Below are positions 42,956 through 51,662 of a stretch of 64,000 nucleotides of DNA, piece after piece. The stretch is from an uncultured Lachnospiraceae bacterium (GTDB lineage Bacteria; Bacillota; Clostridia; Lachnospirales; Lachnospiraceae). Position 1 is the first letter of the stretch. Every line of letters begins with the position of its first letter. Made by a program: the position numbers and the translations under genes. Location of the stretch: assembly GCA_947566705.1 (NCBI GenBank), contig CANOLA010000007.1, positions 1 through 64,000 on the forward strand. The letters are read 5' to 3'. Below the pieces are notes generated by a model. The model was given only the letters and a program-made list of their open reading frames with translations, had not been told where the DNA came from and ran no database searches.

Positions 42956-43185
42956 GCCCTTTTGTTCCATTCTTCAACAGCCCTCTTTCTGTCATCATGC
43001 AACGGATTTATATCGCCGCTATCCGTCAAGGAAAACTCAACTTTATATCTCTTTGGCAATTTTGCTCCGCAATCCTCACATTCGATTTCAAAATCAAATC
43101 CAACTCCATGATGCGAAGACGAATTGCTGATTGTGTTAAATACCGCTTTGCCGCCGCAAAACGGACATTTCTTTAATTCTTCCAT
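42952..43185 (-). CDS. Lar-like restriction alleviation family protein
   Basis: A 77-aa zinc-ribbon protein: LKKCPFCGGKAVF, ECEDCGAKL and the end RKRAVEEWNKRA, the usual Lar family shape. Lar of Rac reduces restriction by modulating type I enzymes; here the link is only by family. The start at 43185 is preferred over the ATG 6 bp upstream because GGGAGGG would lie too close. It is driven by promoter copy B after a leader of about 140 nt. Confidence 0.75.
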   Translation of the reverse strand: MEELKKCPFCGGKAVFNTISNSSSHHGVGFDFEIECEDCGAKLPKRYKVEFSLTDSGDINPLHDDRKRAVEEWNKRA

Positions 43186-43329
43186 TTCCATATCCCTCCC
43201 GATTTCCTATATCATAAAAGCATTGATACCGCAGGGGGCGCTTCGCGTTTGTCCCTGTCTTTGACTATATTCAGTGCCTTTCGGTCTTGCCTTATGTCGT
43301 GCCCATTTCTCAATGCCTTTACTGGCTAT
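43186..43329 (-). promoter_or_regulatory. Leader of the Lar-like operon
   Basis: About 140 nt from promoter copy B to the Lar-like start. It has two related blocks (AAAGGCATTGAG and AAAGGCACTGAA) and a GC-rich segment (CGCGAAGCGCCCCCTGCGG). No well-supported reading frame; it may be a structured leader. Confidence 0.35.
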
Positions 43330-43364
43330 ATTGTACCGCAGTTTGGCGCGGAAGTTGTACCAAA
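43330..43364 (-). promoter_or_regulatory. Shared-family promoter, copy B
   Basis: TTTGGTACAAC, 18 bp, TACAAT. It stands just past the end of the 61-aa zinc protein gene and drives the Lar-like operon. Confidence 0.6.
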
Positions 43365-43371
43365 ATAAATC

Positions 43372-43557
43372 CTATTTTGATACCCTCTCATACCGTTTTT
43401 TCAATAAATTCTGGCAACCACAATAAGGGCAATCAGTAGCATCATAATTTTCGTTTCCATAAAAAAGACTTTTAATATCTTTAACAGCATAAACATTTTC
43501 CTTGTTTATGTTAAGCGGGTGATTACATACCTTACAATTTAACTCTTTAATTTCCAT
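43372..43557 (-). CDS. Small zinc-ribbon protein
   Basis: A 61-aa protein: LNCKVCNHPLNI and CPYCGCQNLL supply four cysteines. The start at 43557 follows GGAGG; an ATG 15 bp earlier overlaps the site. Function unknown. Confidence 0.65.
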   Translation of the reverse strand: MEIKELNCKVCNHPLNINKENVYAVKDIKSLFYGNENYDATDCPYCGCQNLLKKRYERVSK

Positions 43558-43682
43558 TTCCTTATCCTCCAAATATTATTTTGCGGTTTCTGACAGGGGA
43601 AAACTCCCCTATCAGAATTATTTTGTTTTCGACAGGGCAGTGACCGCTTGCTCCTATCTAGCGCAGAGCGACTACGCAACTG

Positions 43683-43794
43683 TGGATAGGCAGGAATCGA
43701 ACCTGCATATTAGGCACACTATAGCCACGGAGATTTGCACTCCTTTTCGTTTCGGATTGCCCCTACTCCGGCTCTACCATTAAGCTACTATCCA
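43683..43794 (-). tRNA. tRNA-like gene with expanded middle region
   Basis: Acceptor TGGATAG/CTATCCA, D-arm GCT/AGC with TAATGGTAG and a perfect T-arm (GCAGG TTCGATT CCTGC) are intact. The segment between D- and T-arm is 64 nt rather than about 22-40. A CGGAG/CTCCG stem encloses 33 nt where a 7-nt anticodon loop should be. A further GGC/GCC stem may be the variable arm. No anticodon can be assigned. Insertion relic, or an unusual tRNA-like RNA. Confidence 0.55.
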
Positions 43795-43982
43795 TTGTCC
43801 ATTTTCTGTCTGCAAGGACTGTGCAGGAAGTCTTTCCCAATCTGCCAAACCAATCAAGAGATGGTTTACTCTCGCACGTTAATCTTCGGTACGGTGTCCA
43901 AGTTGCGATAAATCCCCGCCCTATCGTCTATCCGAAAGTCATAGCCTTTTCGTACGAATCGGCGTACATTCAGTACATTTAC
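43795..43982 (-). other. Transcribed spacer upstream of the tRNA-like gene
   Basis: Between promoter copy C and the tRNA-like gene. No supported coding frame. It contains GCGATAGGGCGGGGATTTATCGC-type pairing (CGATA/TATCG) and GAAGTCTTTCCCAATCTGCC; likely the precursor leader of the tRNA-like RNA. Confidence 0.3.
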
Positions 43983-44017
43983 ATGATAACATGCTTTGAG
44001 AAATTATTTGTACCAAA
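43983..44017 (-). promoter_or_regulatory. Shared-family promoter, copy C (tRNA-like region)
   Basis: TTTGGTACAAA, 18 bp, TATCAT, just after a terminator (44021-44046). Confidence 0.6.
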
Positions 44018-44020
44018 TTA

Positions 44021-44046
44021 AAGCAAAAGAGCGGCATCGCTGCCGC
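44021..44046 (-). terminator. Terminator upstream of promoter copy C
   Basis: Minus strand GCGGCA-GCGA-TGCCGC followed by TCTTTTGCTTT. It isolates the tRNA-like unit from readthrough from the minor capsid gene. Confidence 0.65.
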
Positions 44047-44162
44047 CCCTTGTCGTGGGAAATTTTTTCTTCTATTGCCTGAATAATATATTTATTTAGG
44101 CTCATTCCTACCTATTCTGTCGCCGCCTTGTACCGTTCATTAACCGGTGGAAGATTATACTT

Positions 44163-44336
44163 TTATAAGCCCCTTATTGATTCAGATATACACCCTTCTG
44201 TCTCGCATTTTACAGAAACAGAATTTCCATATCTTTTATAAAGCAATTCCTTTCCACAACGAGGACATATCACTCTTTTATCTGGATTTTTCATCTTATT
44301 TTCAATAGCACTATACTCATTCTGTGTCATATCCAT
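44163..44336 (-). CDS. Small zinc-ribbon protein (57 aa)
   Basis: MDMTQNEYSAIENKMKN then RVICPRCGKELL and CETEGCISES give a four-cysteine site. GAGGAAA lies 7 nt upstream, inside the end of the minor capsid gene, which it overlaps by 20 bp. Function unknown. Confidence 0.65.
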   Translation of the reverse strand: MDMTQNEYSAIENKMKNPDKRVICPRCGKELLYKRYGNSVSVKCETEGCISESIRGL

Positions 44337-46119
44337 AGATTAATTTCCTCGCTTTCTTATTATATTTTGCTGAAATTCCAGCTTCTTTCGCCCTGTCGTA
44401 TGCATCAAGCATCAACATTCTTCGTTCTTCATCAGATAATCCAGGAGCATTAATAGCAGCAGAATAACTTGCTCTAAATTCATCCCTCCAATCTCCAACT
44501 TCAAAATTTGAAGGGTCATGTTTCATATGACCATAATACTCATGTGCAAGAACCGCCCGTTCGCTAAGTAAATCTCTGTTATTATAAGACGTTTTATCCG
44601 GGAATATATCTCCTCTTATATTGATAACTTTCTTCCTGTCAGAAAATCCCGTTTGAAATCCCGTATTATAACTTAAAACATTTCTTGGTATCTGCAATTC
44701 ATCTGCATATTGATTAATTCTCTCAATCTGCTTGTCGTCCAAAATATTAAGCGGACTTTTTCGCATACCATTTGCCATGTTTCTATTATTATTTATTATA
44801 TCATCATTTCCGGTTATTGCAACAGCATCTGACTTATTGTTTACGTACCTCTTTGCTCCCTGATTCGCTTGCTTTGTCTGCTCCTTGCCAAAATCAGCCA
44901 CCTTTATGCGGTCATACTGTGGTTGTAAATCGTTCGCCTTACAAAAGTCGTTATATGCCTTGTTCTGTTGCGTCATACGGAAAGCTATTTGGTCATACTC
45001 TTTTTGCAGTTTATCAACGTCCATATCCTCGCGCGGATTATTTATCTGTTCTTCCTTTTCAATCAGCTTACACTTTGTGGCTCTGATAGACCGCTCCATG
45101 TACCGTTGTTTTTGTTGGAGTTCGTAACGCTTGCGGTTTTCCTCGCTGTCGATTTTCAGATTTCCGTTTTCGTCCATATAAGGATTGTGTAAACGCTTAT
45201 CCCAAGGCTTGTGTGAATGGCGGCAGTTGTACCCATGCAGTCCAAGAGGATCCACTACTTTTCCTTGCCCGGTTCCCGGATCCACATCATATCCGGTAGA
45301 TTCTAAAAGATTAGGATAGCCAGGCTCACTCCCTCTTATCCGATAGACTTTTCCTTGCCAGTCCGCATGAGAAGCAAGTTCCGGTTGTCCTTTCTGCGCA
45401 ACTCTCGCCCCCAAATGCGCCGATACAAGCACATATTCGGCACCAGCCTCTACTATGTACTGATTCGTTACCTGTGCCGCTGTCTGGTTCATACTCGTTA
45501 CCACACAGCACCGCACCGCCGCCTCGAGTGTCCTGCGTGTGCCGCTCGGATAGTCCACATATATCCCCCGTCCAGCGTACCTATCCAAAATATCACACAC
45601 CGCCGACGAATAGCTTTTCACACCTGCCGCTACCCTCAAATCAGCTTCGTCAAGCATATTGATAAGGTCAATCTGGCTTTGCTTCATGGTGGTGCGTGTG
45701 AGGTTCGTCAGCTCCCCTAAACTCTTTTTATATTCTGCGTCCATAACACGGATTACAGCGGCATTTTCAAGCGGATTCGATAATTCTATGCCTAACTGCT
45801 TTAAAGTTTCTCTATCGTCCTCCCACGATGTCAGGACGGCATTTTGTAGGAGGGAGCAGAGTTCTTTTCTTGTCATCCCTGTCAAGGTCTGCAATTTCTT
45901 CTCAATCGCCGCTTGGCTTTCGCCCATCTGCTGTAATTTCCAGATAAGTCGGTCGGCGGTTGCGGTCATTTCTCCGGCAGAGAGCAGGCGGCGTGTTATG
46001 TCTTTGAGGATAAAATCTTCTAGCTGGCGGTAGAGTTCAAGAAGTCTGTCCTCTTTGTTCGTGAAGTAGTCCGGCGGCAACATCAGTCCTTTACTCTCTT
46101 TCCTAAAATGTACTGCCAC
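44317..46119 (-). CDS. Minor capsid protein 2 (MuF-type) with C-terminal extension
   Basis: A 600-aa protein. The N-terminal half matches phage minor capsid protein 2 (MLPPDYFTNKEDRLLELYRQLEDFILKDITRRLL, RTLEAAVRCCVVTSMNQTAAQVTNQYIVEAGAEYVLVSAHLGAR, DPLGLHGYNCRHSHKPW). The last 160 residues are an extra domain with RAVLAHEYYGHMKHDP (HEYYGH at 526-531, an HExxxH pattern) followed by WRDEFRASYSAAIN. MuF proteins often carry C-terminal toxin or enzyme domains injected with the DNA. A metallopeptidase-like or effector role is inferred, not shown. Confidence 0.82.
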   Translation of the reverse strand: MAVHFRKESKGLMLPPDYFTNKEDRLLELYRQLEDFILKDITRRLLSAGEMTATADRLIWKLQQMGESQAAIEKKLQTLTGMTRKELCSLLQNAVLTSWEDDRETLKQLGIELSNPLENAAVIRVMDAEYKKSLGELTNLTRTTMKQSQIDLINMLDEADLRVAAGVKSYSSAVCDILDRYAGRGIYVDYPSGTRRTLEAAVRCCVVTSMNQTAAQVTNQYIVEAGAEYVLVSAHLGARVAQKGQPELASHADWQGKVYRIRGSEPGYPNLLESTGYDVDPGTGQGKVVDPLGLHGYNCRHSHKPWDKRLHNPYMDENGNLKIDSEENRKRYELQQKQRYMERSIRATKCKLIEKEEQINNPREDMDVDKLQKEYDQIAFRMTQQNKAYNDFCKANDLQPQYDRIKVADFGKEQTKQANQGAKRYVNNKSDAVAITGNDDIINNNRNMANGMRKSPLNILDDKQIERINQYADELQIPRNVLSYNTGFQTGFSDRKKVINIRGDIFPDKTSYNNRDLLSERAVLAHEYYGHMKHDPSNFEVGDWRDEFRASYSAAINAPGLSDEERRMLMLDAYDRAKEAGISAKYNKKARKLIYGYDTE

Positions 46120-46322
46120 CTTGAAATTCCGTGCTTTTGAAAATACCCTTTACTGTGTTCCCACCTAAACCACGCGCGTATAGGATATAGTAGCACATAA
46201 ATAATGGGGTATAAAATTCCAACCGCCCAGTACAAAGCATATTCTTCATTTATCTGCGTCAAAATCAAAGTAATTGCACACATGGCAATATAAGTTATCA
46301 ACACTATCCAATACCAATCCAT
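46083..46322 (-). CDS. Small membrane protein in the head module
   Basis: A 79-aa protein with two helices (WIVLITYIAMCAITLILTQ and YWAVGILYPIIYVLLYPI) and a basic tail. It overlaps the minor capsid gene start by 37 bp. Possible cargo; role unknown. Confidence 0.55.
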   Translation of the reverse strand: MDWYWIVLITYIAMCAITLILTQINEEYALYWAVGILYPIIYVLLYPIRAWFRWEHSKGYFQKHGISRWQYILGKRVKD

Positions 46323-46371
46323 TCCCCTACTCCTTTCCTGCCGTCCTCTTGACTAAATCTATCCAGTCCTG

Positions 46372-46815
46372 CTAATCTTGTCCGGCTATCTCCTTTACTT
46401 TCTTCACCCACTCGTCCTTGTGGTCTTTTTTAGCCGCCTCGAAAAATTGTTTTGTTGCGTCTGGGTGCTTATCTTTAGAGAATTTCATTTCTTTTCCAGT
46501 CGGATGTTTTTTAGGCGGAGACCAATACCCCGTTATCTCCCCGGTTGTTTCATCTCTTATGGGAATATTCGGGCCATAAACTTTCCCTTCATAGACATAG
46601 TGAGCATATGGCGTATTATACATAATTTCTCCTCCTGCAATTCCTTGCGGATACTCAACACTTCCTGCCAATGCGCCTTGATTGAATGGAATATATGGGT
46701 CAGTCTGCGCTACCACCATTTCATTCAATGCAATCTGGGCCTCTCGCAAATTCTTATCTATTCGCTTTGTGTCGATATTTATATCAACATTCCCTATGTG
46801 CTGTCTGATTCGCAT
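46372..46815 (-). CDS. Minor capsid protein (Minor_capsid_2 type)
   Basis: A 147-aa protein with FNQGALAGSVEYPQGIAGGEIMYNTPYAHYVYEGKVYGPN, the conserved stretch of this family, which connects capsid and tail. The start at 46815 follows AGAAAGAGTGG. Its place between portal and minor capsid 2 is unusual. Confidence 0.8.
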   Translation of the reverse strand: MRIRQHIGNVDINIDTKRIDKNLREAQIALNEMVVAQTDPYIPFNQGALAGSVEYPQGIAGGEIMYNTPYAHYVYEGKVYGPNIPIRDETTGEITGYWSPPKKHPTGKEMKFSKDKHPDATKQFFEAAKKDHKDEWVKKVKEIAGQD

Positions 46816-46828
46816 AAAACCACTCTTT

Positions 46829-47044
46829 CTAACAATTATTTCGGCAATGGAACAATCTGCACTTGCGGACAATCATAGCAGGATTATTTGCCTTGATATA
46901 CCATTTGGGTGGTCTTAGTAAAAGCCGCTCGTGTTCTTCAATCTTTTCAAAGACTTTCTGTAATTTATCCGCAAGTTCTTCTAAAGCTTCCACAAGATTC
47001 TGAAATGCTTCGGCTATTTTATCTGAGTATACACGTAATGTCAT
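46829..47044 (-). CDS. Small helical phage protein
   Basis: A 71-aa protein with an amphipathic helix (YSDKIAEAFQNLVEALEELADKLQKVFEKIEEHERLLLRPPKW). Start at 47044 after GGGGGG. Unknown function. Confidence 0.55.
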   Translation of the reverse strand: MTLRVYSDKIAEAFQNLVEALEELADKLQKVFEKIEEHERLLLRPPKWYIKANNPAMIVRKCRLFHCRNNC

Positions 47045-47045
47045 T

Positions 47046-47285
47046 TCATTCCCCCCAGAATGTTCCGTTACTCGCCCCGCAAAAATCTTTTCCGTAAAGT
47101 TCAATATCCAAGTGCGTTATTGCATAATTTTTGCCTTTGTGGACTGCGCCTTTGCTATCTGTGAAATCTTCTTTCTGGCTTATTTTCGTATAGGTCGATA
47201 CAACGCATACATCAATTTCTTCATCTCCCAAAATCAGTTTCCCAACTCTCCCTGACTTTAATATTATTTCCTGTATATTCTTCAC
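47046..47285 (-). CDS. Hypothetical head-region protein
   Basis: A 79-aa, beta-rich protein (KSGRVGKLILGDEEIDVCVVSTY), 1-2 bp from both neighbours. Unknown. Confidence 0.55.
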   Translation of the reverse strand: MKNIQEIILKSGRVGKLILGDEEIDVCVVSTYTKISQKEDFTDSKGAVHKGKNYAITHLDIELYGKDFCGASNGTFWGE

Positions 47286-47287
47286 TT

Positions 47288-48736
47288 CTATTCCTCCCCA
47301 AATAATCCTGCATTTTCTTTTTCTTTCTTTTCTTTTTCTGCCTGTATTGCTTTTGCGTCCTTTTCACTCATTCCCTCGTAATTTACATAGTATCGCCAAA
47401 GAGGGTAATTTCCCGTTTGAACATATTGCCAGTGTCTAGCTCTATCCTCTTCCCAATTGTAAGTTATATCACCAAAATCATAATTAATCTCATACACTCC
47501 AACCGGTGCAAGGCTGTATATATCTGCATACTTGTCCAGCGCATAGATAAGACCGTCCGTGGCCGTCTGGAAACTGTCTCTTATCTGCTTTATGTACTGT
47601 ATGGTCTCCCGGTCGTCTGCCTCCACCTGCGTAGCCGTCACATGCCCCGTCCTGCCATTTAGTACAAACTGCCCCGTGCTGTACCCACACTTCACGCCGA
47701 CAAGGTTCAGAAAATGGTCTATGCCGCTCAATCTGTCTGCCGTCTGCAATGCTGGGTTTACTTCGTGGTATTCGTCCCCCATTGTGCTACCGGGCAGAAT
47801 ATGTAAATACCTCGGCAATGGTTTTCCTGCCTTATCAACCGCCCCATTTGCTGTATAACGGCTTCTGACAGGCTTTCCTGGTTCATCAATCAGTATGTCT
47901 CCGGCAAATACCTTTTTTTGGCTGTCAAATATTTCATCTTCCAACCGCGTCCATGCAATATCCAAAGACTTTAACTCCTTCTGTGCGTTGGAGAAGATAG
48001 ACACGCCAAGCGAACTACCCATATCAATATTGTTTGATATGGGTATTTTAAAGACGGAGAAAAGCGGCTGTTCGATATTCTGATAGGCAGAATCCTCTTG
48101 TAAGTTCGCCCATACCGTTTCACTCATGTCGCACTCTTTCCCAATCACATCTTTCCGCTCTGACTTATAAGTTTTGTTTGTAATCCGGTATATCCGTATA
48201 TCCTCTGAAATATCCTCAAACCTATGGTATTCAAGGCGTGTGTAATACCACTTGCTGTCCGGCCCATGGTGCGTGTCATGGAATATTCCACCGTCAATCT
48301 TTCCGTCCGTCTCATGTGTCGGCCAGAAATCCCACGGCATGACATAATCAATGCCCTTTCCGTTCGGCTTCAGCACGATATAGCCGAACGCGCAGGCTTT
48401 CTCGCATTCCTCGTTCTTCATACGGGTAATATAGGATTCCATAAAACCATTTATCCAGTCCGCCCGTGCCGAACCCTCGACAGTGATACCGAGTGCCAGT
48501 GTGGTAAGCCGCGCTGTTTCATTGCACAGCTTCTTGGCAAAGTTAAAGGACTCTATATCAACATTCCCTCTATCGTCCGGCAGTGCCCAGTTCGGCTTGC
48601 CCTGATAGATATTCACCCAGTCAGTAAGCGCCGCTTTCATTACGTCACTTTCGATTGTTTCAACACCAAATTTTTCTTGTGCTTCTTTCTGCCACAAACT
48701 GTCCCACCACCTTTTTATTGTTTGAATAATTCCCAT
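47288..48736 (-). CDS. Portal protein
   Basis: A 482-aa protein: MGIIQTIKRWWDSLWQ, FNFAKKLCNETARLTTLALGITVEGS, SVFKIPISNNIDMGSSLGVSIFSNAQKELKSLD, GVKCGYSTGQFVLNGRTGHVTATQVEADDRETIQYIKQIRDSFQ. This is the pattern of SPP1-like portals. The start at 48736 has TAGGTGG; a GTG 9 bp upstream is less likely. It lies after the large terminase. Confidence 0.9.
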   Translation of the reverse strand: MGIIQTIKRWWDSLWQKEAQEKFGVETIESDVMKAALTDWVNIYQGKPNWALPDDRGNVDIESFNFAKKLCNETARLTTLALGITVEGSARADWINGFMESYITRMKNEECEKACAFGYIVLKPNGKGIDYVMPWDFWPTHETDGKIDGGIFHDTHHGPDSKWYYTRLEYHRFEDISEDIRIYRITNKTYKSERKDVIGKECDMSETVWANLQEDSAYQNIEQPLFSVFKIPISNNIDMGSSLGVSIFSNAQKELKSLDIAWTRLEDEIFDSQKKVFAGDILIDEPGKPVRSRYTANGAVDKAGKPLPRYLHILPGSTMGDEYHEVNPALQTADRLSGIDHFLNLVGVKCGYSTGQFVLNGRTGHVTATQVEADDRETIQYIKQIRDSFQTATDGLIYALDKYADIYSLAPVGVYEINYDFGDITYNWEEDRARHWQYVQTGNYPLWRYYVNYEGMSEKDAKAIQAEKEKKEKENAGLFGEE

Positions 48737-48745
48737 GTGCGCCAC

Positions 48746-48922
48746 CTATCCGAAAAAATCTTTCGATAATCCTTTATCATCAAATACCTCTGCTCCGTCC
48801 ACTGATGCTGAAATAATCGGATATCCCAAATCATTTGTATTATTCATAGTATGAAGCAAAAGAGACAGAATGTCGTTTCTGCTTTCATCATCAATCTGAA
48901 TTTTAATATCAAGTGTTCTCAT
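48746..48922 (-). CDS. Small acidic phage protein
   Basis: A 58-aa protein: MRTLDIKIQIDDESRNDILSLLLHTMNNTND and SVDGAEVFDDKGLSKDFFG. AAGGAGAGG precedes the ATG, which overlaps the end of the large terminase gene. Unknown. Confidence 0.7.
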   Translation of the reverse strand: MRTLDIKIQIDDESRNDILSLLLHTMNNTNDLGYPIISASVDGAEVFDDKGLSKDFFG

Positions 48923-50202
48923 GCGCTGTTACCTCTCCTTAATGCCATAGGACTAATCGCATACCTTGTCGCATCAATCCAATGGTTATTTTTATCTGGA
49001 TATGCCGGTATGACTTCCCCGTTTGTATCAACCTCTAACTCGTATTCTATAAATTCTTTATACAGTCTCGGCGTTCTGCGCGGGTCTATGACATGTCTAC
49101 GGCATTGCAACCACTCCATTGTATATTTTACAGAACCGCCCCACTGGCTCATGCGACCAACCTCTGCTGCTCTCGCCGGAAGTCCTTTATCCCTAAAATC
49201 AACTGTACTTTCGTTTTCATCTGCGCCACAGATTATCCGATAATCGTCATAGCCTTTTGCCTTAATCTGTGCCGCCATATCTGCCACACGGATTTTACAT
49301 CCGCCCATCTCGTCAATATAATACAGCGTTTCCTTGTTCCTGTTGTACCCAATTCTGACAAATGCTTTCGGGTCTGGATACCACCCCCAGTCCTGCCCCT
49401 GATAGATACGCTCCATATTGGCGATTTCTTCGTCTGTAATCTCCCGTATCTCGATAAACTCAAATACCGTTGTTCCAAGTCCTACCGGAATACCCAAATA
49501 CTCATGCTGATAGGCTTTTGGATTTGTTTCTTTTAAATGTTCGGCATCATCTATAAACTGCTGTCCTAACCACTCACGCGGAACTGTGGTATAGTCTGAT
49601 TTATGTCGCAGTGCGTCCACTCTTGGCTCATTAACATACTGGTTTGCCCAGTTTGCATTCGTGATGGGAGGATTGAACGACTTAAACACCACAAATTTAC
49701 TTCCGCCACGGAGTACCGACTGCTGAACGGTTCGGATTTCCTCAATTCCGGCAAACTCGTCAAGCTCTTCAAACCACAGATACTTGAAATATCCATGTGA
49801 TACCTTTATGGACTTTGTTTTCTTTGCCTTGTCCAGTCCGCGGAACAATATCTTTTGCCCGGTAGGCTTATAAACGAACGAAAGAGGGCTGACCTTTGCT
49901 TCCCACAAATCAGTTGCCCCCAGTGCATCAATCCCCCACTGTATCTGCTCATATACGGATTCACGGAGTGTCACAGCATATTTACGGAATATTACAGCAT
50001 TCGCCATCGGGTCCTGCATCATGCCTAGCGGTATCTCCACGCCGATAAATGATGATTTCGTACTGCCTCTGCCGCCGTAAAGGTCATAGTATGTATGTTT
50101 GCCCTCCAGTATATCCCAATGGACAGAATAGAAAGATGGAGCGATTATATCAGTCAGTAGTATTTGGTTTTGGGATGTTGTTGATGATTGTAATTCCCCC
50201 AT
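48919..50202 (-). CDS. Terminase large subunit (PBSX family)
   Basis: A 427-aa motor protein. The ATPase site GGRGSTKSS (43-51) is a variant P-loop. Walker B YLWFEELDEF is near residue 139. The C-terminal nuclease has DWGW, CGADENES and NNHWIDATRYA acidic residues. It packages DNA into the prohead together with the small subunit, whose gene overlaps it by 53 bp. Confidence 0.93.
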   Translation of the reverse strand: MGELQSSTTSQNQILLTDIIAPSFYSVHWDILEGKHTYYDLYGGRGSTKSSFIGVEIPLGMMQDPMANAVIFRKYAVTLRESVYEQIQWGIDALGATDLWEAKVSPLSFVYKPTGQKILFRGLDKAKKTKSIKVSHGYFKYLWFEELDEFAGIEEIRTVQQSVLRGGSKFVVFKSFNPPITNANWANQYVNEPRVDALRHKSDYTTVPREWLGQQFIDDAEHLKETNPKAYQHEYLGIPVGLGTTVFEFIEIREITDEEIANMERIYQGQDWGWYPDPKAFVRIGYNRNKETLYYIDEMGGCKIRVADMAAQIKAKGYDDYRIICGADENESTVDFRDKGLPARAAEVGRMSQWGGSVKYTMEWLQCRRHVIDPRRTPRLYKEFIEYELEVDTNGEVIPAYPDKNNHWIDATRYAISPMALRRGNSA

Positions 50203-50545
50203 CTGTTTTACTATCCTTTATATCACAAGTCCTCTTTGCCAGTTCAACAGCAGCTTTGATTTTCGTGTCAAGTGAAGCATCCAGCCCGAAAGTGTCCTTT
50301 TCCTCTCCATTCATTACCCGTGTGAAGAATTGCATCACTTCATCGCCGGATGCGATCCGCTTTTGTTCGGCTGGGGCGGTGCGTTCTTTGATGTATTCCA
50401 AAATGTCTAGTTTTGTCAAGTTCTCACTGCCTATCTGCCTAGCGTTCTTTTTGGAATACCCTGCCTTGATAGCCGCCTCCGTAGCATTCCCCGATATTAT
50501 GTAATTGTCCGCAAATGCTTTCTGCTTTGGAGTTAGCTTATCCAT
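50150..50545 (-). CDS. Terminase small subunit
   Basis: A 131-aa protein with MDKLTPKQKAFADNYIISGNATEAAIKAGYSKKNARQIG, the canonical DNA-binding start of terminase small subunits, and a C-terminal oligomerisation part. The start at 50545 follows GGCGGTGGA. Confidence 0.92.
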   Translation of the reverse strand: MDKLTPKQKAFADNYIISGNATEAAIKAGYSKKNARQIGSENLTKLDILEYIKERTAPAEQKRIASGDEVMQFFTRVMNGEEKDTFGLDASLDTKIKAAVELAKRTCDIKDSKTDGGITIINNIPKPNTTD

Positions 50546-50572
50546 GTTCCACCGCCCATACAATCACCGATT

Positions 50573-50839
50573 TTATTCAATGCCACCGGATTTTACAATT
50601 TCCTTTGCCTTATTAATGTCAATCCCAACAGCATCTTCATAGTCATACCCTTGGTCTGTTGGGTATATAAGCTCTATATTTTGGCTATCTCGTTCCAACC
50701 GCTCAACAACCCTATCAACGTCATAGGCGGTAGGCTGTGAATCAATCATTTTTCTAATGCTGAAATATTCTGCTTTGTCATCAAGACCATTTGTCCCTGT
50801 ATAACATAGTTTCAGTTTATCCGCATCAATCAATCTCAT
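50573..50839 (-). CDS. Phage MRLIDADKL family protein
   Basis: An 88-aa protein beginning MRLIDADKLKLCYTG with LRKMIDSQPTAYDVDRVVERLER-like middle and EDAVGIDINKAKEIVKSGGIE. It is a common small protein of Firmicute phages, function unknown. It overlaps the preceding gene's end by 14 bp. Confidence 0.65.
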   Translation of the reverse strand: MRLIDADKLKLCYTGTNGLDDKAEYFSIRKMIDSQPTAYDVDRVVERLERDSQNIELIYPTDQGYDYEDAVGIDINKAKEIVKSGGIE

Positions 50840-51092
50840 TTTCCCTTACCTCATTCCATTTCTCCGCAAACCACTTCAACACTTCCACCTGCGAACAGCT
50901 ATTCAGCAGTTCCACATCTTTCTCCGACATTTTCCCGTTTTTCTTACGGTACGGCTGTTTCTGCGTGATGCGGTAGCCGGTAATCATGCGGTTCTGCTGT
51001 TCGCTGTAGAATTGGTATGTGTTGATTTTATAGATATAGCCGCGCTGTATCAGTGCTTTTTGGAGTTTGTTTATTGTTGCTTTGATGTTCAT
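50826..51092 (-). CDS. Hypothetical phage protein
   Basis: An 88-aa basic protein (MNIKATINKLQKALIQRGYIYKINTYQFYSEQQNRMITGYRI; VEVLKWFAEKWNEV). Start overlaps the stop of the upstream gene (ATGA), so translational coupling replaces a poor ribosome binding site. Confidence 0.6.
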   Translation of the reverse strand: MNIKATINKLQKALIQRGYIYKINTYQFYSEQQNRMITGYRITQKQPYRKKNGKMSEKDVELLNSCSQVEVLKWFAEKWNEVRENEID

Positions 51093-51586
51093 AATTTTTT
51101 CAATACTGCTTCGGCTTCTTCGCGAGAGAGAAAAGCCCATCTTATTCCTACTTTTTCATATTCAGTATCACCGTCTGTAAGTATATACAGTCCATCTTTC
51201 TGTATGGCAATCCCGACAATCGGATTGCCTTCTCTTACTGTTGGAATTTTGTTTCCATCTTCATCTTCATCAGAAATCCAAAATGTTGTATCCCCAAGTT
51301 TGCAAGGCAGTTTCAGAAGTTTTCCTTGTTCCTCTAATTTTCTATACTTATACAGCTCTTGAATATCATTAATGAACTCTTTCCACTTATACAGAAGTAT
51401 TCTCAAGCACCATGAATTTTCTTTGATGCATTGTTCCTCTAAGTCCTCGTATTCTGCCAGCTTCTCAATCGCAAGTCTGTTATTGCGATAATCCATTTCA
51501 CAAGGCTCTTTGTCGATAGGGTTCTTATGTTCGTAGTCAATAAACCATATCATTCCGCTATCCGATTTTCTTGTTAATCTCTCCAT
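51089..51586 (-). CDS. Hypothetical phage protein, first gene behind a shared-family promoter
   Basis: A 165-aa protein with MERLTRKSDSGMIWFID, coiled AIEKLAEYEDLEEQC and a later LLKLPCKLGDTTFWISDEDEDG. This matches a common phage protein type of unknown function. The start at 51586 follows AAAAGGG. It is driven by promoter copy D. Confidence 0.65.
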   Translation of the reverse strand: MERLTRKSDSGMIWFIDYEHKNPIDKEPCEMDYRNNRLAIEKLAEYEDLEEQCIKENSWCLRILLYKWKEFINDIQELYKYRKLEEQGKLLKLPCKLGDTTFWISDEDEDGNKIPTVREGNPIVGIAIQKDGLYILTDGDTEYEKVGIRWAFLSREEAEAVLKKL

Positions 51587-51626
51587 ATTCCCTTTTCCCT
51601 CCACAATCCACCATAAATCTAATGCT

Positions 51627-51661
51627 ATTTTAAAGCATTTAGAGGAAATCGTTGTACCAAA
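51627..51661 (-). promoter_or_regulatory. Shared-family promoter, copy D
   Basis: TTTGGTACAAC, 18 bp, TAAAAT. The gene begins 41 bp downstream. Confidence 0.6.
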
Positions 51662-51662
51662 T

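Noticed and set aside
43683..43794. Group I or other self-splicing intron in the tRNA-like gene
   Set aside because: The inserted part is only tens of bases, far too short for a self-splicing intron core.
44120..44150. Another copy of the shared promoter (GGTACAA at about 44130)
   Set aside because: No -10-like box at 18 bp; only the short core matches.
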